64,000 nucleotides of DNA from NCBI RefSeq assembly GCF_000429405.1, contig NZ_AUBU01000003.1, forward strand, positions 62,001-126,000, read 5' to 3'. The stretch comes from Algoriphagus marincola DSM 16067. Lineage in GTDB: Bacteria; Bacteroidota; Bacteroidia; Cytophagales; Cyclobacteriaceae. Under the pieces are notes generated by a model. It searched no databases. It was given only the letters and a program-made list of their open reading frames with translations, and was not told where the DNA came from. Shown in pieces: positions 1 to 9,721 of the stretch. Made by a program: the position numbers and the translations under genes. Position 1 is the first letter of the stretch. Every line of letters starts with the position of its first letter.

Positions 1-992
1 AAGAAGAAACGGCAACTATTTTGAGCCGATTTTTAATTCAAAATGGAGCAGATATCAACCGTTTTGGAAATAATATCGTGGTGTATCAGAAAAATTATGA
101 TCCCCAAAAACCCGATATTTGGCTGAATTCTCATCATGATACCGTTTATCCAAACAATGGATATACCAGAAAACCATTTTCTCCAGATATAGAAGACGGA
201 AAACTTTTTGGTCTTGGTTCAAATGATGCAGGCGGCTGTTTGGTAAGCTTATTAGCAACCTTTCTTCACCTTTGGAAAGAAGAACTACCGTTCAATTTGG
301 TCTTTATAGCCTCTGCAGAAGAGGAGATTTCTGGCAAAAAGGGAATGGAAATGCTGGTCAAAAAACTAAAACCAGCCGATCTTGCTATAGTCGGCGAACC
401 TACCCAGATGAAAATGGCTTTGGCTGAAAAGGGATTGGTCGTGATAGATGCAGAAGTAACCGGTAAACCAGGCCATGCTGCCCGAGACGAAGGGGTTAAT
501 GCCATTTATCTCGCGATGGAAGATATTCTGAAAATCAGGGATTTTAAATTTAAAAGGCAATCTCACTACCTAGGAGAAACTAAAGTTTCTGCCACAATTA
601 TTTCCGCAGGAAAACAACATAATGTCGTCCCCGATAAGTGTACCTATACTCTCGATGTGAGGGTGACTGACGCTTACACTTTGGAGGAAGCCATAGAGGA
701 GCTTCAAATGGGATTGCATGCCAAACTCACACCCAGATCACTTCGATTGAATAGCACACGTCCTTTGGACGGTCATCCGATTATGAAAGCTGCAATTAAA
801 TGTGGTATAGAAACTTTTGGAAGTCCTACCCTTTCGGATCAAGCACTTATCCCCTTCCCATCTATCAAAATCGGACCCGGTGATTCTGCAAGATCTCACT
901 CTGCAGATGAGTTCATTTATATCGAGGAGATAGAAAAAGGAGTGTTAGGCTACTTACTTCTTTTAGAAAAATACGTACAGCTTATAAAATAA
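1..992 (+). CDS. M20 metallohydrolase, ArgE-type N-acyl-ornithine/citrulline deacylase (5' partial)
   Basis: The frame is open to the left edge (codons run from base 3), so the true start lies outside the window. A TTG at 21 is probably not the start. Seen: the M20 zinc site with HHDTV, then GSNDAGG, the catalytic AEEE, VGEPT, and a late RSHSADE histidine. The order and about 330 residues fit ArgE/DapE deacylases. It ends 8 bases before argH, so it probably removes the N-acyl group in arginine synthesis. In many Bacteroidota this step acts on N-acetyl- or N-succinyl-citrulline rather than ornithine; that substrate is inferred from phylum knowledge, not seen. A general M20 peptidase is the alternative. 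Confidence 0.85.
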   Translation, partial: EETATILSRFLIQNGADINRFGNNIVVYQKNYDPQKPDIWLNSHHDTVYPNNGYTRKPFSPDIEDGKLFGLGSNDAGGCLVSLLATFLHLWKEELPFNLVFIASAEEEISGKKGMEMLVKKLKPADLAIVGEPTQMKMALAEKGLVVIDAEVTGKPGHAARDEGVNAIYLAMEDILKIRDFKFKRQSHYLGETKVSATIISAGKQHNVVPDKCTYTLDVRVTDAYTLEEAIEELQMGLHAKLTPRSLRLNSTRPLDGHPIMKAAIKCGIETFGSPTLSDQALIPFPSIKIGPGDSARSHSADEFIYIEEIEKGVLGYLLLLEKYVQLIK

Positions 993-1000
993 ACAGCAAA

Positions 1001-2341
1001 ATGAAGATTTGGCAGAAAGCCAGTGGCAATAAAAAGGAAGTAGAAGAATTCACGATAGGAAGAGATCCGGAATTTGATTTGATTTTGGCTCCTTTTGATG
1101 TGCTGGGATCCATGGCTCACGCCAAAATGCTTTTCAAAATCGGCTTGCTTACAGAAGAAGAAAACAAGCAGTTGCAAGAAGGTCTGAAAACGATCTATTT
1201 GGAGATTGAGCAAGGCAAATTTTCCATAGATCCGGGAATCGAAGATGTTCATTCTCAGGTGGAGTTTCTATTGACTCAGCGACTTGGTGATGTTGGAAAA
1301 AAGCTTCATTCTGGCCGAAGCCGAAATGACCAGGTTCTCGTTGATTTGAAGCTGTATTACCGAGCTGCAATCCGTGAATTGGTTGAATCAATTGAGGAGT
1401 TGGGCGAACTTCTAGCCCATCTTTCGGAGAAACATCAGGAAGACCTAATGCCGGGTTACACTCATACCCAATTGGCCATGCCTTCAAGCTTTGGGCTTTG
1501 GTTTTCCTCTGTTTTGGAGGGGCTGAGTGAAGACCTAGCACTTTTAAAAGCAGCTTTTGATTTATCTGATAAAAATCCATTGGGATCAGCGGCTGGATAT
1601 GGTTCAAGCTTTCCTTTAGACAGAACTTACACTACACGATTATTGGGCTTCTCAGACTTACATCACAATGTGATTAACGCACAAAATAGCCGTGGAAAGA
1701 CGGAAAGAACTCTTTCTTTTGCCCTGGCGGGAATTGCAGCCACACTGAATCGTCTTGCAGATGATGTTTGTCTGTTTATGAATCAACATTTCGGGTTTAT
1801 AAGTTTTCCGGATGAACTCACCACTGGTTCGAGTATCATGCCTCACAAGAAAAATCCAGATGTATTTGAACTGATTCGTGCCAAAACCAATCAAATTCAA
1901 TCCATTCCTCAGACTATTTCGATGATTTTGACTAATTCCACGACAGGCTATCATCGTGATTTACAACTTTTGAAAGAGGAAATTTTCCCCGGACTTGAGA
2001 GTCTTAAAATCTGCGTAGAAATGTCCACTTTCATGCTTAAAGATATTCAAATCAAAAAGGATGTCCTGAATGACAAGTTTTATCAGCATGTATTCTCCGT
2101 GGAGGTTGTCAATGATTTAGTATTAAGTGGAATGCCATTTAGAGATGCCTATAAAAAGGTCGGTTTGGATATAGAATCCGGTAATTTCGCTCCTGACCAA
2201 AGCACTGTTTCCCATACCCACGAGGGAAGCATTGGCAATCTATGCTTACCCGCGATTGAAACCAAATTCAATACTGCCTTAGATTCCTTTGATTTTACCG
2301 CAATTGACACTGCCTTTAGAGAACTTTTGAGCCCAAGTTGA
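1001..2341 (+). CDS. argH: Argininosuccinate lyase
   Basis: Splits argininosuccinate into arginine and fumarate, the last step of arginine synthesis, in the cytoplasm. The 446-residue length is normal for the family. Seen: the N-terminal HSGRSRNDQ segment, the THTQ motif of the fumarase/aspartase fold, and the fumarate lyase signature GSSIMPHKKNP at about residues 276-286, whose serine loop holds the catalytic base. The ATG lies 8 bases after the deacylase stop, so the two genes are probably co-transcribed. No repeat, frameshift or missing motif is seen. Confidence 0.96.
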   Translation: MKIWQKASGNKKEVEEFTIGRDPEFDLILAPFDVLGSMAHAKMLFKIGLLTEEENKQLQEGLKTIYLEIEQGKFSIDPGIEDVHSQVEFLLTQRLGDVGKKLHSGRSRNDQVLVDLKLYYRAAIRELVESIEELGELLAHLSEKHQEDLMPGYTHTQLAMPSSFGLWFSSVLEGLSEDLALLKAAFDLSDKNPLGSAAGYGSSFPLDRTYTTRLLGFSDLHHNVINAQNSRGKTERTLSFALAGIAATLNRLADDVCLFMNQHFGFISFPDELTTGSSIMPHKKNPDVFELIRAKTNQIQSIPQTISMILTNSTTGYHRDLQLLKEEIFPGLESLKICVEMSTFMLKDIQIKKDVLNDKFYQHVFSVEVVNDLVLSGMPFRDAYKKVGLDIESGNFAPDQSTVSHTHEGSIGNLCLPAIETKFNTALDSFDFTAIDTAFRELLSPS

Positions 2342-2384
2342 TCGTCTATTTGATATAATTAACTTTTCAACCCACACGGCTCAT

Positions 2385-3920
2385 ATGGCTCAGACCATCA
2401 CCAAAAACATCATAAAGTATGACTTGAAGGCCTCGCTTGTGGTCTTTTTGGTGGCATTGCCTTTATGTTTGGGAATTGCAGTGGCAAGTGGTGCTCCGCC
2501 CTTGGCAGGTTTGATTGCCGGAATAATCGGGGGAGTAATAATCGGTGTTCTTTCAGGTTCCCATGTCAGTGTCAGTGGACCTGCTGCAGGTCTTACCGTT
2601 ATTGTTCTGGATTCCATTGCCAGCTTAGGTAGTTTCGATCTTTTTCTTGGTACTGTCGTGATTGCAGGACTTATTCAGATTATTCTCGGTTTTGCAAAGG
2701 CTGGGGTTTTGGGCTATTATTTCCCGCATTCTGTGATAAAAGGGATGCTCACTGCCATCGGCCTCATCCTGATCATTAAGCAAATACCGCATGGACTCGG
2801 CTGGGATAAGGAAACAATGGGGCTAGCACAATTGGAAAGTAGCAGTTCCTTTTCGGAAATATGGTTTGCCTTTCAAAATTTTAGCATTGGAGCAATCCCA
2901 ATCACTCTTATTTCACTACTTATCCTATACTTTTTCGATAGACCCAAAATAAAAGCTCATAAGTTGATAGGTGTAATTCCTGGCGCACTTTGGGTGGTAG
3001 TTTTGGGAGTTTTAATTAATAAATTTTACCAGATCTTTCTTCCCGATTGGACTCAAAGCGGTAAACTTTTGGTGAATATTCCGATTGCCAGAAACTTAGC
3101 CGAAATGGCGAGCTTATTAACTTTTCCTGATTTTTCAGCCATCAACACCTCCAATTTCTGGATTATCGCCGTGACAATAGCTGTGATTGCCAGCATTGAA
3201 ACGCTCTTGAGTATCGAAGCCGGAGATAAGATGGATCCGGAAAAACGAATTACTCCTACCTCACGAGAGCTTGTAGCACAGGGAATTGGAAATTCTATTT
3301 CGGGATTAATTGGAGGGCTCCCCGTTACTGCTGTGATTGTTCGGACATCTGCCAATATTGGAGCCGGTGCTAAAACCAAACTATCAGCAATTTTTCATGG
3401 AGTCCTGATATTCATTTTGGTATTAACTATACCAGAAATATTGAATCAAATTCCTCTAAGCTGTCTTGCTGCCATCCTTATTATGGTCGGCTACAAATTG
3501 GCAAAGCCTTCTGTATTTATCGATGAGTACCTTAAAGGAAGAAGTCAGTTTATACCATTTATTGTCACAGTCATCTCTATTTTGTTGACAAATCTGTTAG
3601 TGGGAATCGGTATAGGTTTGGTGGTTGGGTTTTTCTTCATCATTCAGGCTAACTATCATAAAAGGGTCACCCTGTTGGAAGATAAAGGAGTTTATGTACT
3701 CAAGCTTCAGAAACAAGTGTCCTATTTAAACAAAGCTCCACTGATGAAAGCCTTAGAGTCTATTCCGGATGGAAGTGAGGTCTTAATTAATGCTACCAAA
3801 GCCAATTTTATTGATAAGGATATCGAAGAAATCCTGAATGATTTCATCAGCTCTGCTGCTCAAAAATCAATTGATATAAAAACCAAAGGTTTCAAATACA
3901 ACCTGAAGGAATTTCATTAA
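2385..3920 (+). CDS. SulP family inorganic anion transporter
   Basis: A 511-residue membrane protein with about ten to twelve hydrophobic segments over residues 15-430. The SulP start is clear: LVALPLCLGIAVASGAPP, then GSHVSVSGPAAG in the substrate region. Residues about 440-511 form a short STAS-like tail. SulP proteins move sulfate, bicarbonate or other anions with a sodium or proton partner. The substrate cannot be read from sequence. Nearby met and sulfur genes make sulfate tempting, but bicarbonate or a C4-dicarboxylate is as plausible. The gap of 43 bases after argH leaves co-transcription open. Confidence 0.88.
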   Translation: MAQTITKNIIKYDLKASLVVFLVALPLCLGIAVASGAPPLAGLIAGIIGGVIIGVLSGSHVSVSGPAAGLTVIVLDSIASLGSFDLFLGTVVIAGLIQIILGFAKAGVLGYYFPHSVIKGMLTAIGLILIIKQIPHGLGWDKETMGLAQLESSSSFSEIWFAFQNFSIGAIPITLISLLILYFFDRPKIKAHKLIGVIPGALWVVVLGVLINKFYQIFLPDWTQSGKLLVNIPIARNLAEMASLLTFPDFSAINTSNFWIIAVTIAVIASIETLLSIEAGDKMDPEKRITPTSRELVAQGIGNSISGLIGGLPVTAVIVRTSANIGAGAKTKLSAIFHGVLIFILVLTIPEILNQIPLSCLAAILIMVGYKLAKPSVFIDEYLKGRSQFIPFIVTVISILLTNLLVGIGIGLVVGFFFIIQANYHKRVTLLEDKGVYVLKLQKQVSYLNKAPLMKALESIPDGSEVLINATKANFIDKDIEEILNDFISSAAQKSIDIKTKGFKYNLKEFH

Positions 3921-4004
3921 ATAGTTAAGCCACTTTATTTCCTGAAGAAATCAAGTAATGAACTATCACTTTTAAAAATTCAGCATTAAATTATCCGAAA
4001 CGCT

Positions 4005-4034
4005 TTGAAATCTTAAAACTCAGCGTTTACTTTG
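4005..4034 (+). promoter_or_regulatory. Candidate Bacteroidota-type promoter of the metY leader
   Basis: A TTG at 4005-4007 is followed, 19 bases later, by TTACTTTG at 4027-4034, one mismatch from the Bacteroidota -7 element TAnnTTTG. Transcription would begin just before the riboswitch. Found by eye, so only moderate support. Confidence 0.4.
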
Positions 4035-4060
4035 TTGTATCCTTGTACTTTTTTAGTGTG

Positions 4061-4176
4061 AGGATTTATAAAGAAGAGGCGAGAGACAGGCTCATTGACC
4101 CTCTGGCAACCTTCCAAAGTGGAAAGGTGCCAATTCCTGCCGACTGAGGTATTCTCATTCGGAAATATAAATTCTT
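4061..4176 (+). ncRNA. SAM riboswitch (SAM-I / S-box type) upstream of metY
   Basis: The untranslated leader carries the S-box core in order: GAGAGACAGGCTC, TTGACCCTCTGGCAACC, then AAAGGTGCCAATTCCTGCC. Outer arms ATTTATA (4064-4070) and TATAAAT (4166-4172) can close the P1 helix, and TGAG/CTCA near 4145-4156 gives a short P4. It lies about 130 bases before metY and should lower metYX expression when S-adenosylmethionine is plentiful. GACCCTC in the second strand and the short P3 hairpin make it slightly divergent from the copy before metH. A small ATTGC/GCAAT hairpin at 4249-4263 lies between the aptamer and the ATG. Confidence 0.85.
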
Positions 4177-4303
4177 CGCAAATGATTACGCACAACACCT
4201 TACCTCCCATTTCATCACTTTATTTTGAAATCGCTTCCCGCGAACAGGATTGCTATTAGCAATGCTGAATAATTTGTAAACCTTAACCCTTTAAACCCTA
4301 TAA

Positions 4304-5611
<1,308 letters not shown>

Positions 5612-5612
5612 A

Positions 5613-6665
5613 ATGACTGAAAAGTTGACAATACCTTCTATTGAGATGCGTACGGAATCCTTTATATCCCAGACTCCATTTGAATTGGAGTCTGGGAAAG
5701 TTCTCCCTGAGCTCGAATTGACATTCACCACCTATGGGAGTCTGAATGCCGAGCAAAACAATGTAGTTTGGGTTGTTCATGCCTTGACTGGAGATTCCAA
5801 AGTAGGCGAATGGTGGAATGGTTTGGTGGGAGAAGATCAATTTTACGATCCGGCAAACCACTTCATTATCTGTGTCAACTTACCGGGTTCCTGCTATGGC
5901 TCAACCAATCCTCTTTCCGTCAACTCAATGACAGGAGATGTCTACTTTTATGATTTTCCCACGCTGACTACACGAGATATGGCTCGAGCCTTAGATTTGG
6001 TCAGAGAAGGTTTAGGAATTTGTACGATCCATACGCTCTTAGGTGGCTCACTTGGTGGTCAGGTTGCATTGGAATGGGCCTATTTGCTAGGAGAGACCTT
6101 GAAAAACCTAGTCATTCTCGCTTCCACTGCAAAATCCTCTCCATGGGTGGTAGGATTCAATGAAACGCAGCGAATGGCTATTGAATCAGATTGTACCTGG
6201 GGAGAGAAATCTCCTGAGGCAGGAAAAAAAGGCTTGGAAACTGCCAGAGCGATTGCGATGCTTAGCTATCGACATCCGGCAGATTTTGAGCGGAAACAGC
6301 AGAGTCCTGAGGGAACTGTTGATGGCTTTCGAGCTGCCACTTATTTAAGGTATCAAGGTCAAAAACTAGGAAATAGATTTACCGCGCTCTCCTATTGGGT
6401 GCTGAGCAAAGCAATGGATAGTCATGATTTGGGTAGAGGAAGGGAAAGCCTGGAAAAAGCATTAGAAAAAATAAAAGCCCGCACGCTGGCAGTTGGCGTT
6501 GATTCAGATTTGCTTTTTTTACCTGAAGAATCACAATTTATCGCCAATCACATTCCTAAAGGTAGCTATCGCGAAATCAAATCCACGGCAGGACATGATG
6601 CTTTTCTAATCGAATTTGAGCAGCTGCAATATATTTTACGCTCCTTTTACCTGAATGCTGATTGA
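5613..6665 (+). CDS. metX: Homoserine O-acetyltransferase
   Basis: Transfers acetyl from acetyl-CoA to homoserine, the committing step of methionine synthesis, and feeds MetY. An alpha/beta hydrolase fold protein of 350 residues from the ATG at 5613. A TTG at 5598 is in frame but overlaps metY and precedes the conserved start, so the ATG is preferred. Seen: the nucleophile elbow GGSLGGQ with Ser146, the acid in GVDSDLLF, and the catalytic histidine in AGHDAFL near the end. Also seen is NLPGSCYGSTNP, typical of MetX. Acyl choice (acetyl versus succinyl) is inferred from the MetY partner. Confidence 0.93.
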   Translation: MTEKLTIPSIEMRTESFISQTPFELESGKVLPELELTFTTYGSLNAEQNNVVWVVHALTGDSKVGEWWNGLVGEDQFYDPANHFIICVNLPGSCYGSTNPLSVNSMTGDVYFYDFPTLTTRDMARALDLVREGLGICTIHTLLGGSLGGQVALEWAYLLGETLKNLVILASTAKSSPWVVGFNETQRMAIESDCTWGEKSPEAGKKGLETARAIAMLSYRHPADFERKQQSPEGTVDGFRAATYLRYQGQKLGNRFTALSYWVLSKAMDSHDLGRGRESLEKALEKIKARTLAVGVDSDLLFLPEESQFIANHIPKGSYREIKSTAGHDAFLIEFEQLQYILRSFYLNAD

Positions 6666-6666
6666 C

Positions 6667-7107
6667 TTAGGGCTTCTCAGCTCGGGTCCATTCTACCGTA
6701 CGCCCGATCCATGAAAAGCCCATAAAGCCGGTCACTTCCAATACATCCTTTGAGAGTAATTTGAGTTCACAAGAATAGGTGTTGCCGGACTTGGGATCGT
6801 AAATTTTACCTCCTTTCCAAATACCATTCTTGTAAGTCAAGCCATCCAGTATCGTAAGCCCCATGAGTGGACGCTGCTTTAGCTTATCATTATCATTTTG
6901 CACATCCATGGCCGGAACACCATTTTTTCCAGGTTCGAGTAGCCAAGAGATTTTCCCCATAAACTTATCTCCGCTTTTCGAAATGATCACTTTGGCAGTG
7001 TTTTCAGTATTGTACCAAGTTCCAAGAATATCATTTTCACTTTGAGACCAAACTTGTGAAGAAAAGAAGACTAAAATAAGAATTGAAGCAAATTGACGGA
7101 CTTTCAT
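6667..7107 (-). CDS. DUF2147 secreted protein
   Basis: A 146-residue protein with a signal peptide (hydrophobic run after MKVRQF, ending near VWSQS). The mature part shows the DUF2147 layout: GTWYN start, IISKSGDKFMGKI, a YDPKSGNTY segment and a closing GRTVEWTR. Family members are small beta-rich periplasmic or secreted proteins of unknown function. The start is placed at the ATG at 7107 because the signal peptide begins there; an ATG ten codons upstream adds residues that would spoil it. It converges with metX, stops one base apart. Confidence 0.8.
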   Translation of the reverse strand: MKVRQFASILILVFFSSQVWSQSENDILGTWYNTENTAKVIISKSGDKFMGKISWLLEPGKNGVPAMDVQNDNDKLKQRPLMGLTILDGLTYKNGIWKGGKIYDPKSGNTYSCELKLLSKDVLEVTGFMGFSWIGRTVEWTRAEKP

Positions 7108-7214
7108 AAAATTGAACAGATCGTTATTAAAAATCATTTTAGCTTTGACAGCTAAGTAAAAATAACCATTTCCACGAATTTTAGGTGGTTGGAGGTAAAA
7201 GGAATTCGTAATCG

Positions 7215-7859
7215 ATGCAAATAATACATAACCATTGTGTTTTAGAGCTTTTGAAGGAACGTGCTATTTGGTGGGAGCAAAAGCGAATTTTATTTATTTC
7301 GGATCTCCACTATGGCAAAGCAGCGCATTTCAGAAAGTCCGGGATTCCAATACCTGAACCCATTCACGAGAAAGATCTTCTGAGATTGAATCAGCTTTTT
7401 TCAAAGTATTTTCCTCAAGAGGTTTATTTCTTAGGCGATCTCTTTCATAGCGATTGGAATTTGAGTTGGGATGAATTGATGAATTTCTTGAGAGGATATC
7501 CTTACATCAATTTTCACCTTGTGAAAGGAAATCATGATGTGTTGCCAAGTTTTCGCTATGAAAACTCACCTATTCAATTGGATCATCAACCCGTTTTCAT
7601 CGATTCCCTAGTTCTATCGCATGAGCCTTTAGAATCTATAGAAGATGGATTTTTGAATCTCTGCGGGCACATTCATCCAGGTGTAAGACTTAGAGGAATG
7701 GGGCGTCAATCCCTTCGTGTACCTTGTTTTTACAAAATTGAAAATCAATTAATCCTCCCGGCATTTGGAGAATTTACCGGTCTTGCCCTCATGCAAAGTC
7801 AAAGTGGCACCGAAATCTATGGAGTAACTCCCAGCAAGGTAATTCCTATCCTTTCTTAA
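7215..7859 (+). CDS. pdeM: PdeM-like ligase-associated metallophosphoesterase
   Basis: A 214-residue calcineurin-like phosphoesterase. Seen: the metal motifs FISDLHYGK, FLGDLFHSDW, VKGNHDV, SHEP and CGHIHPG in the usual order. The DLHYGKAAHFRKSGIPIPE start is characteristic of the family found beside ATP-dependent ligase and Lhr-type helicase in DNA damage clusters (TIGR04123). Those partners are not in this window, so here it stands alone. Nuclease or phosphodiesterase activity is assumed from the family. It is divergent from the DUF2147 gene, with about 107 bases between them. Confidence 0.8.
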   Translation: MQIIHNHCVLELLKERAIWWEQKRILFISDLHYGKAAHFRKSGIPIPEPIHEKDLLRLNQLFSKYFPQEVYFLGDLFHSDWNLSWDELMNFLRGYPYINFHLVKGNHDVLPSFRYENSPIQLDHQPVFIDSLVLSHEPLESIEDGFLNLCGHIHPGVRLRGMGRQSLRVPCFYKIENQLILPAFGEFTGLALMQSQSGTEIYGVTPSKVIPILS

Positions 7860-7913
7860 AATGATTGGCAAAATCCTTGGGGATGTTTAGCTTTGATCAG
7901 AAATTCATCGTAG

Positions 7914-8804
7914 ATGGCAACTTACCCTAGGAAAAAGAAGAGACTCGGACAGTTTAAATTTGGAAGTGTGCTGTTCAGTACCACGCTTTCTTTATTTATA
8001 GTCGGTCTTTTTGGAGTGATCTTGATTCAGTCCAAAGGTCTGACCAGCATGATTCGCGAGAACATCGAAATGCAGGTTTTCTTAGATAAAAATTTGAGTG
8101 AAACCGAACTGGAAGCGCTGGAAACCAACCTAAAAAATCGCCCTTTTGTGCTTAGAAAGGCTGATTCTGTGGTCTTTCGCTTCATTTCAGATGAAGAGGC
8201 TGCCCAGACTTTCATAGAAAGCACTGGAGAGGATTTCACTCAATTCCTGGAAGACAATCCCTTGAGAGACAGTTTCGTTTTCACCTTGGCAGAAGAGTTT
8301 CAGACTTCCGAACAGATCGAACAAATCAGTCAAGAAATCCAGTCTGCACCGGGAGTTTTCGAAGTTTCCTACATGACTGATTTGGTCGATTCGATCAACA
8401 AGAATCTATTGAAAATCAGTCTGGTAATGGGAGGTTTCATTCTCATATTGGTGATCACGGTAGTCATGTTGATTAATAATACCATCCGACTAGCACTCTT
8501 CTCGCAGCGATTCTTGATTCGATCCATGCAATTGGTTGGTGCGACTCGGGGCTTTATCCGAAAGCCTTTCCTCATCCGAGCATGGGTATTCGGTATGATT
8601 GCCGGATTGGTAGCATCTTTGATACTATTTGGATTGATCTCCTACACACGAACAGCGATAGAGGGTTTTGCCCTTCTCCAAAATGAAGAGCTTCTCTTGA
8701 TCCTTTTTGGAGTCTTGATCGTTTCAGGAGGTATTCTTTCCTTTTTCAGCACCCTTCGTGCTGTCAATAAATACTTAAACATGTCTTTGGACGAATTGTA
8801 CTAA
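7914..8804 (+). CDS. ftsX: Cell division protein FtsX
   Basis: A 296-residue inner-membrane protein with one N-terminal membrane segment (about residues 19-41), a periplasmic domain of about 130 residues with the ETELEALE and FTQFLEDNPLRDSF segments, and three C-terminal membrane segments ending in SLDELY. This is the FtsX layout. With FtsE it controls cell wall hydrolases during division. FtsE is not in the window; in Bacteroidota it is often elsewhere. It heads a probable operon, with the DUF3098 gene starting one base after its stop. Confidence 0.9.
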   Translation: MATYPRKKKRLGQFKFGSVLFSTTLSLFIVGLFGVILIQSKGLTSMIRENIEMQVFLDKNLSETELEALETNLKNRPFVLRKADSVVFRFISDEEAAQTFIESTGEDFTQFLEDNPLRDSFVFTLAEEFQTSEQIEQISQEIQSAPGVFEVSYMTDLVDSINKNLLKISLVMGGFILILVITVVMLINNTIRLALFSQRFLIRSMQLVGATRGFIRKPFLIRAWVFGMIAGLVASLILFGLISYTRTAIEGFALLQNEELLLILFGVLIVSGGILSFFSTLRAVNKYLNMSLDELY

Positions 8805-8805
8805 T

Positions 8806-9024
8806 ATGAGCAAAGCAGCTTTTCCCTTTTCCAGAAAAAACTACAAATTGATGTTTATCGGCATCGGTCTAATTATTTTGGGTTTTGTACTGATTGGGCT
8901 TGATCCCGAACCGCATGGAAATGGGGTTTTAGGATTGACCATCGGACCTATTGTAACCCTCGCCGGATTCATTTTTGAGATCTACGCAATTCTGGCCAAG
9001 ACTGAATCCAACAAAGCCAGCTAA
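8806..9024 (+). CDS. DUF3098 small membrane protein
   Basis: A 72-residue protein with two predicted membrane helices: IGIGLIILGFVLIGL and a second around LGLTIGPIVTLAGFIFEIY. The FSRKNYKLMFIGIGLI start and the GLDPEPHG loop are typical of DUF3098. The family nearly always lies between ftsX and truB in Bacteroidota, but its function is unknown. An accessory role for the division or envelope complex is inference from neighbours. Confidence 0.8.
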   Translation: MSKAAFPFSRKNYKLMFIGIGLIILGFVLIGLDPEPHGNGVLGLTIGPIVTLAGFIFEIYAILAKTESNKAS

Positions 9025-9034
9025 TCAAAAAATC

Positions 9035-9721
9035 ATGCAAGAAGCACCTTATGGTGAAGTTTTTTTGGTGGACAAACCTCTGGAATGGACCTCTTTTGAC
9101 GCTGTCAAAAAAATCAGGAATGCCCTCAAAATCAAAAAAGTAGGCCATGCGGGGACATTAGATCCATTGGCTACTGGGCTTTTGATTATTTGTGCTGGGA
9201 AAATGACCAAGCAAATCGAAAGCTTCATGGGGCAGGAAAAGGAGTACACCGGAACTTTTGTTTTGGGAAAAACCACAGAATCATTCGATCTCGAAAAGCC
9301 CATCGAAGAGGTAAAAGATCCCTCAAACATTAGCCAAGAAGAACTTCTTGAAGCGGTGAAAAAACTCACAGGAAGTATAGAGCAAATTCCTCCTATGCAT
9401 TCGGCTATAAAAGTAGATGGAAAACGAGTCTATGAAGCTGCAAGAGCCGGAAAAACAGTTGAAATCAAAGCTAGAACGGTGGAAGTTCGGGAGTTTGAGA
9501 TTACCCGATTTGACAATCCTGAGGTAGATTTTCGAATCTCCTGCTCCAAGGGCACCTATATCCGAAGTCTAGCTAGAGACCTTGGCCAGCTCCTAGGTGT
9601 CGGGGCTTATCTAAAAAATCTCAGGAGAACCCGAATCGGAGACCACCGGATAGAAAATGCCGAAAATCTTTTGGAACTTGTAGCAAAAATCAAAGCCCGA
9701 AGAGAAAATGAAAATCTATGA
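9035..9721 (+). CDS. truB: tRNA pseudouridine(55) synthase TruB
   Basis: Makes pseudouridine 55 in the T-loop of tRNAs. 228 residues from the ATG at 9035; an upstream in-frame TTG overlaps the DUF3098 gene and is not used. Seen: VDKPLEWTSFD, the catalytic motif GHAGTLDPLATG with Asp43, the PPMHSAIKVDGKRVYEAAR segment, and CSKGTYIRSLARDLG. The C-terminal PUA-like part is short, as in many bacterial TruB. It overlaps ribF by 14 bases, so translation is probably coupled. Confidence 0.95.
   Translation: MQEAPYGEVFLVDKPLEWTSFDAVKKIRNALKIKKVGHAGTLDPLATGLLIICAGKMTKQIESFMGQEKEYTGTFVLGKTTESFDLEKPIEEVKDPSNISQEELLEAVKKLTGSIEQIPPMHSAIKVDGKRVYEAARAGKTVEIKARTVEVREFEITRFDNPEVDFRISCSKGTYIRSLARDLGQLLGVGAYLKNLRRTRIGDHRIENAENLLELVAKIKARRENENL

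Noticed and set aside
1149..1607. 152-codon open frame on the minus strand
   Set aside because: It lies fully inside argH, antisense, with no family likeness.
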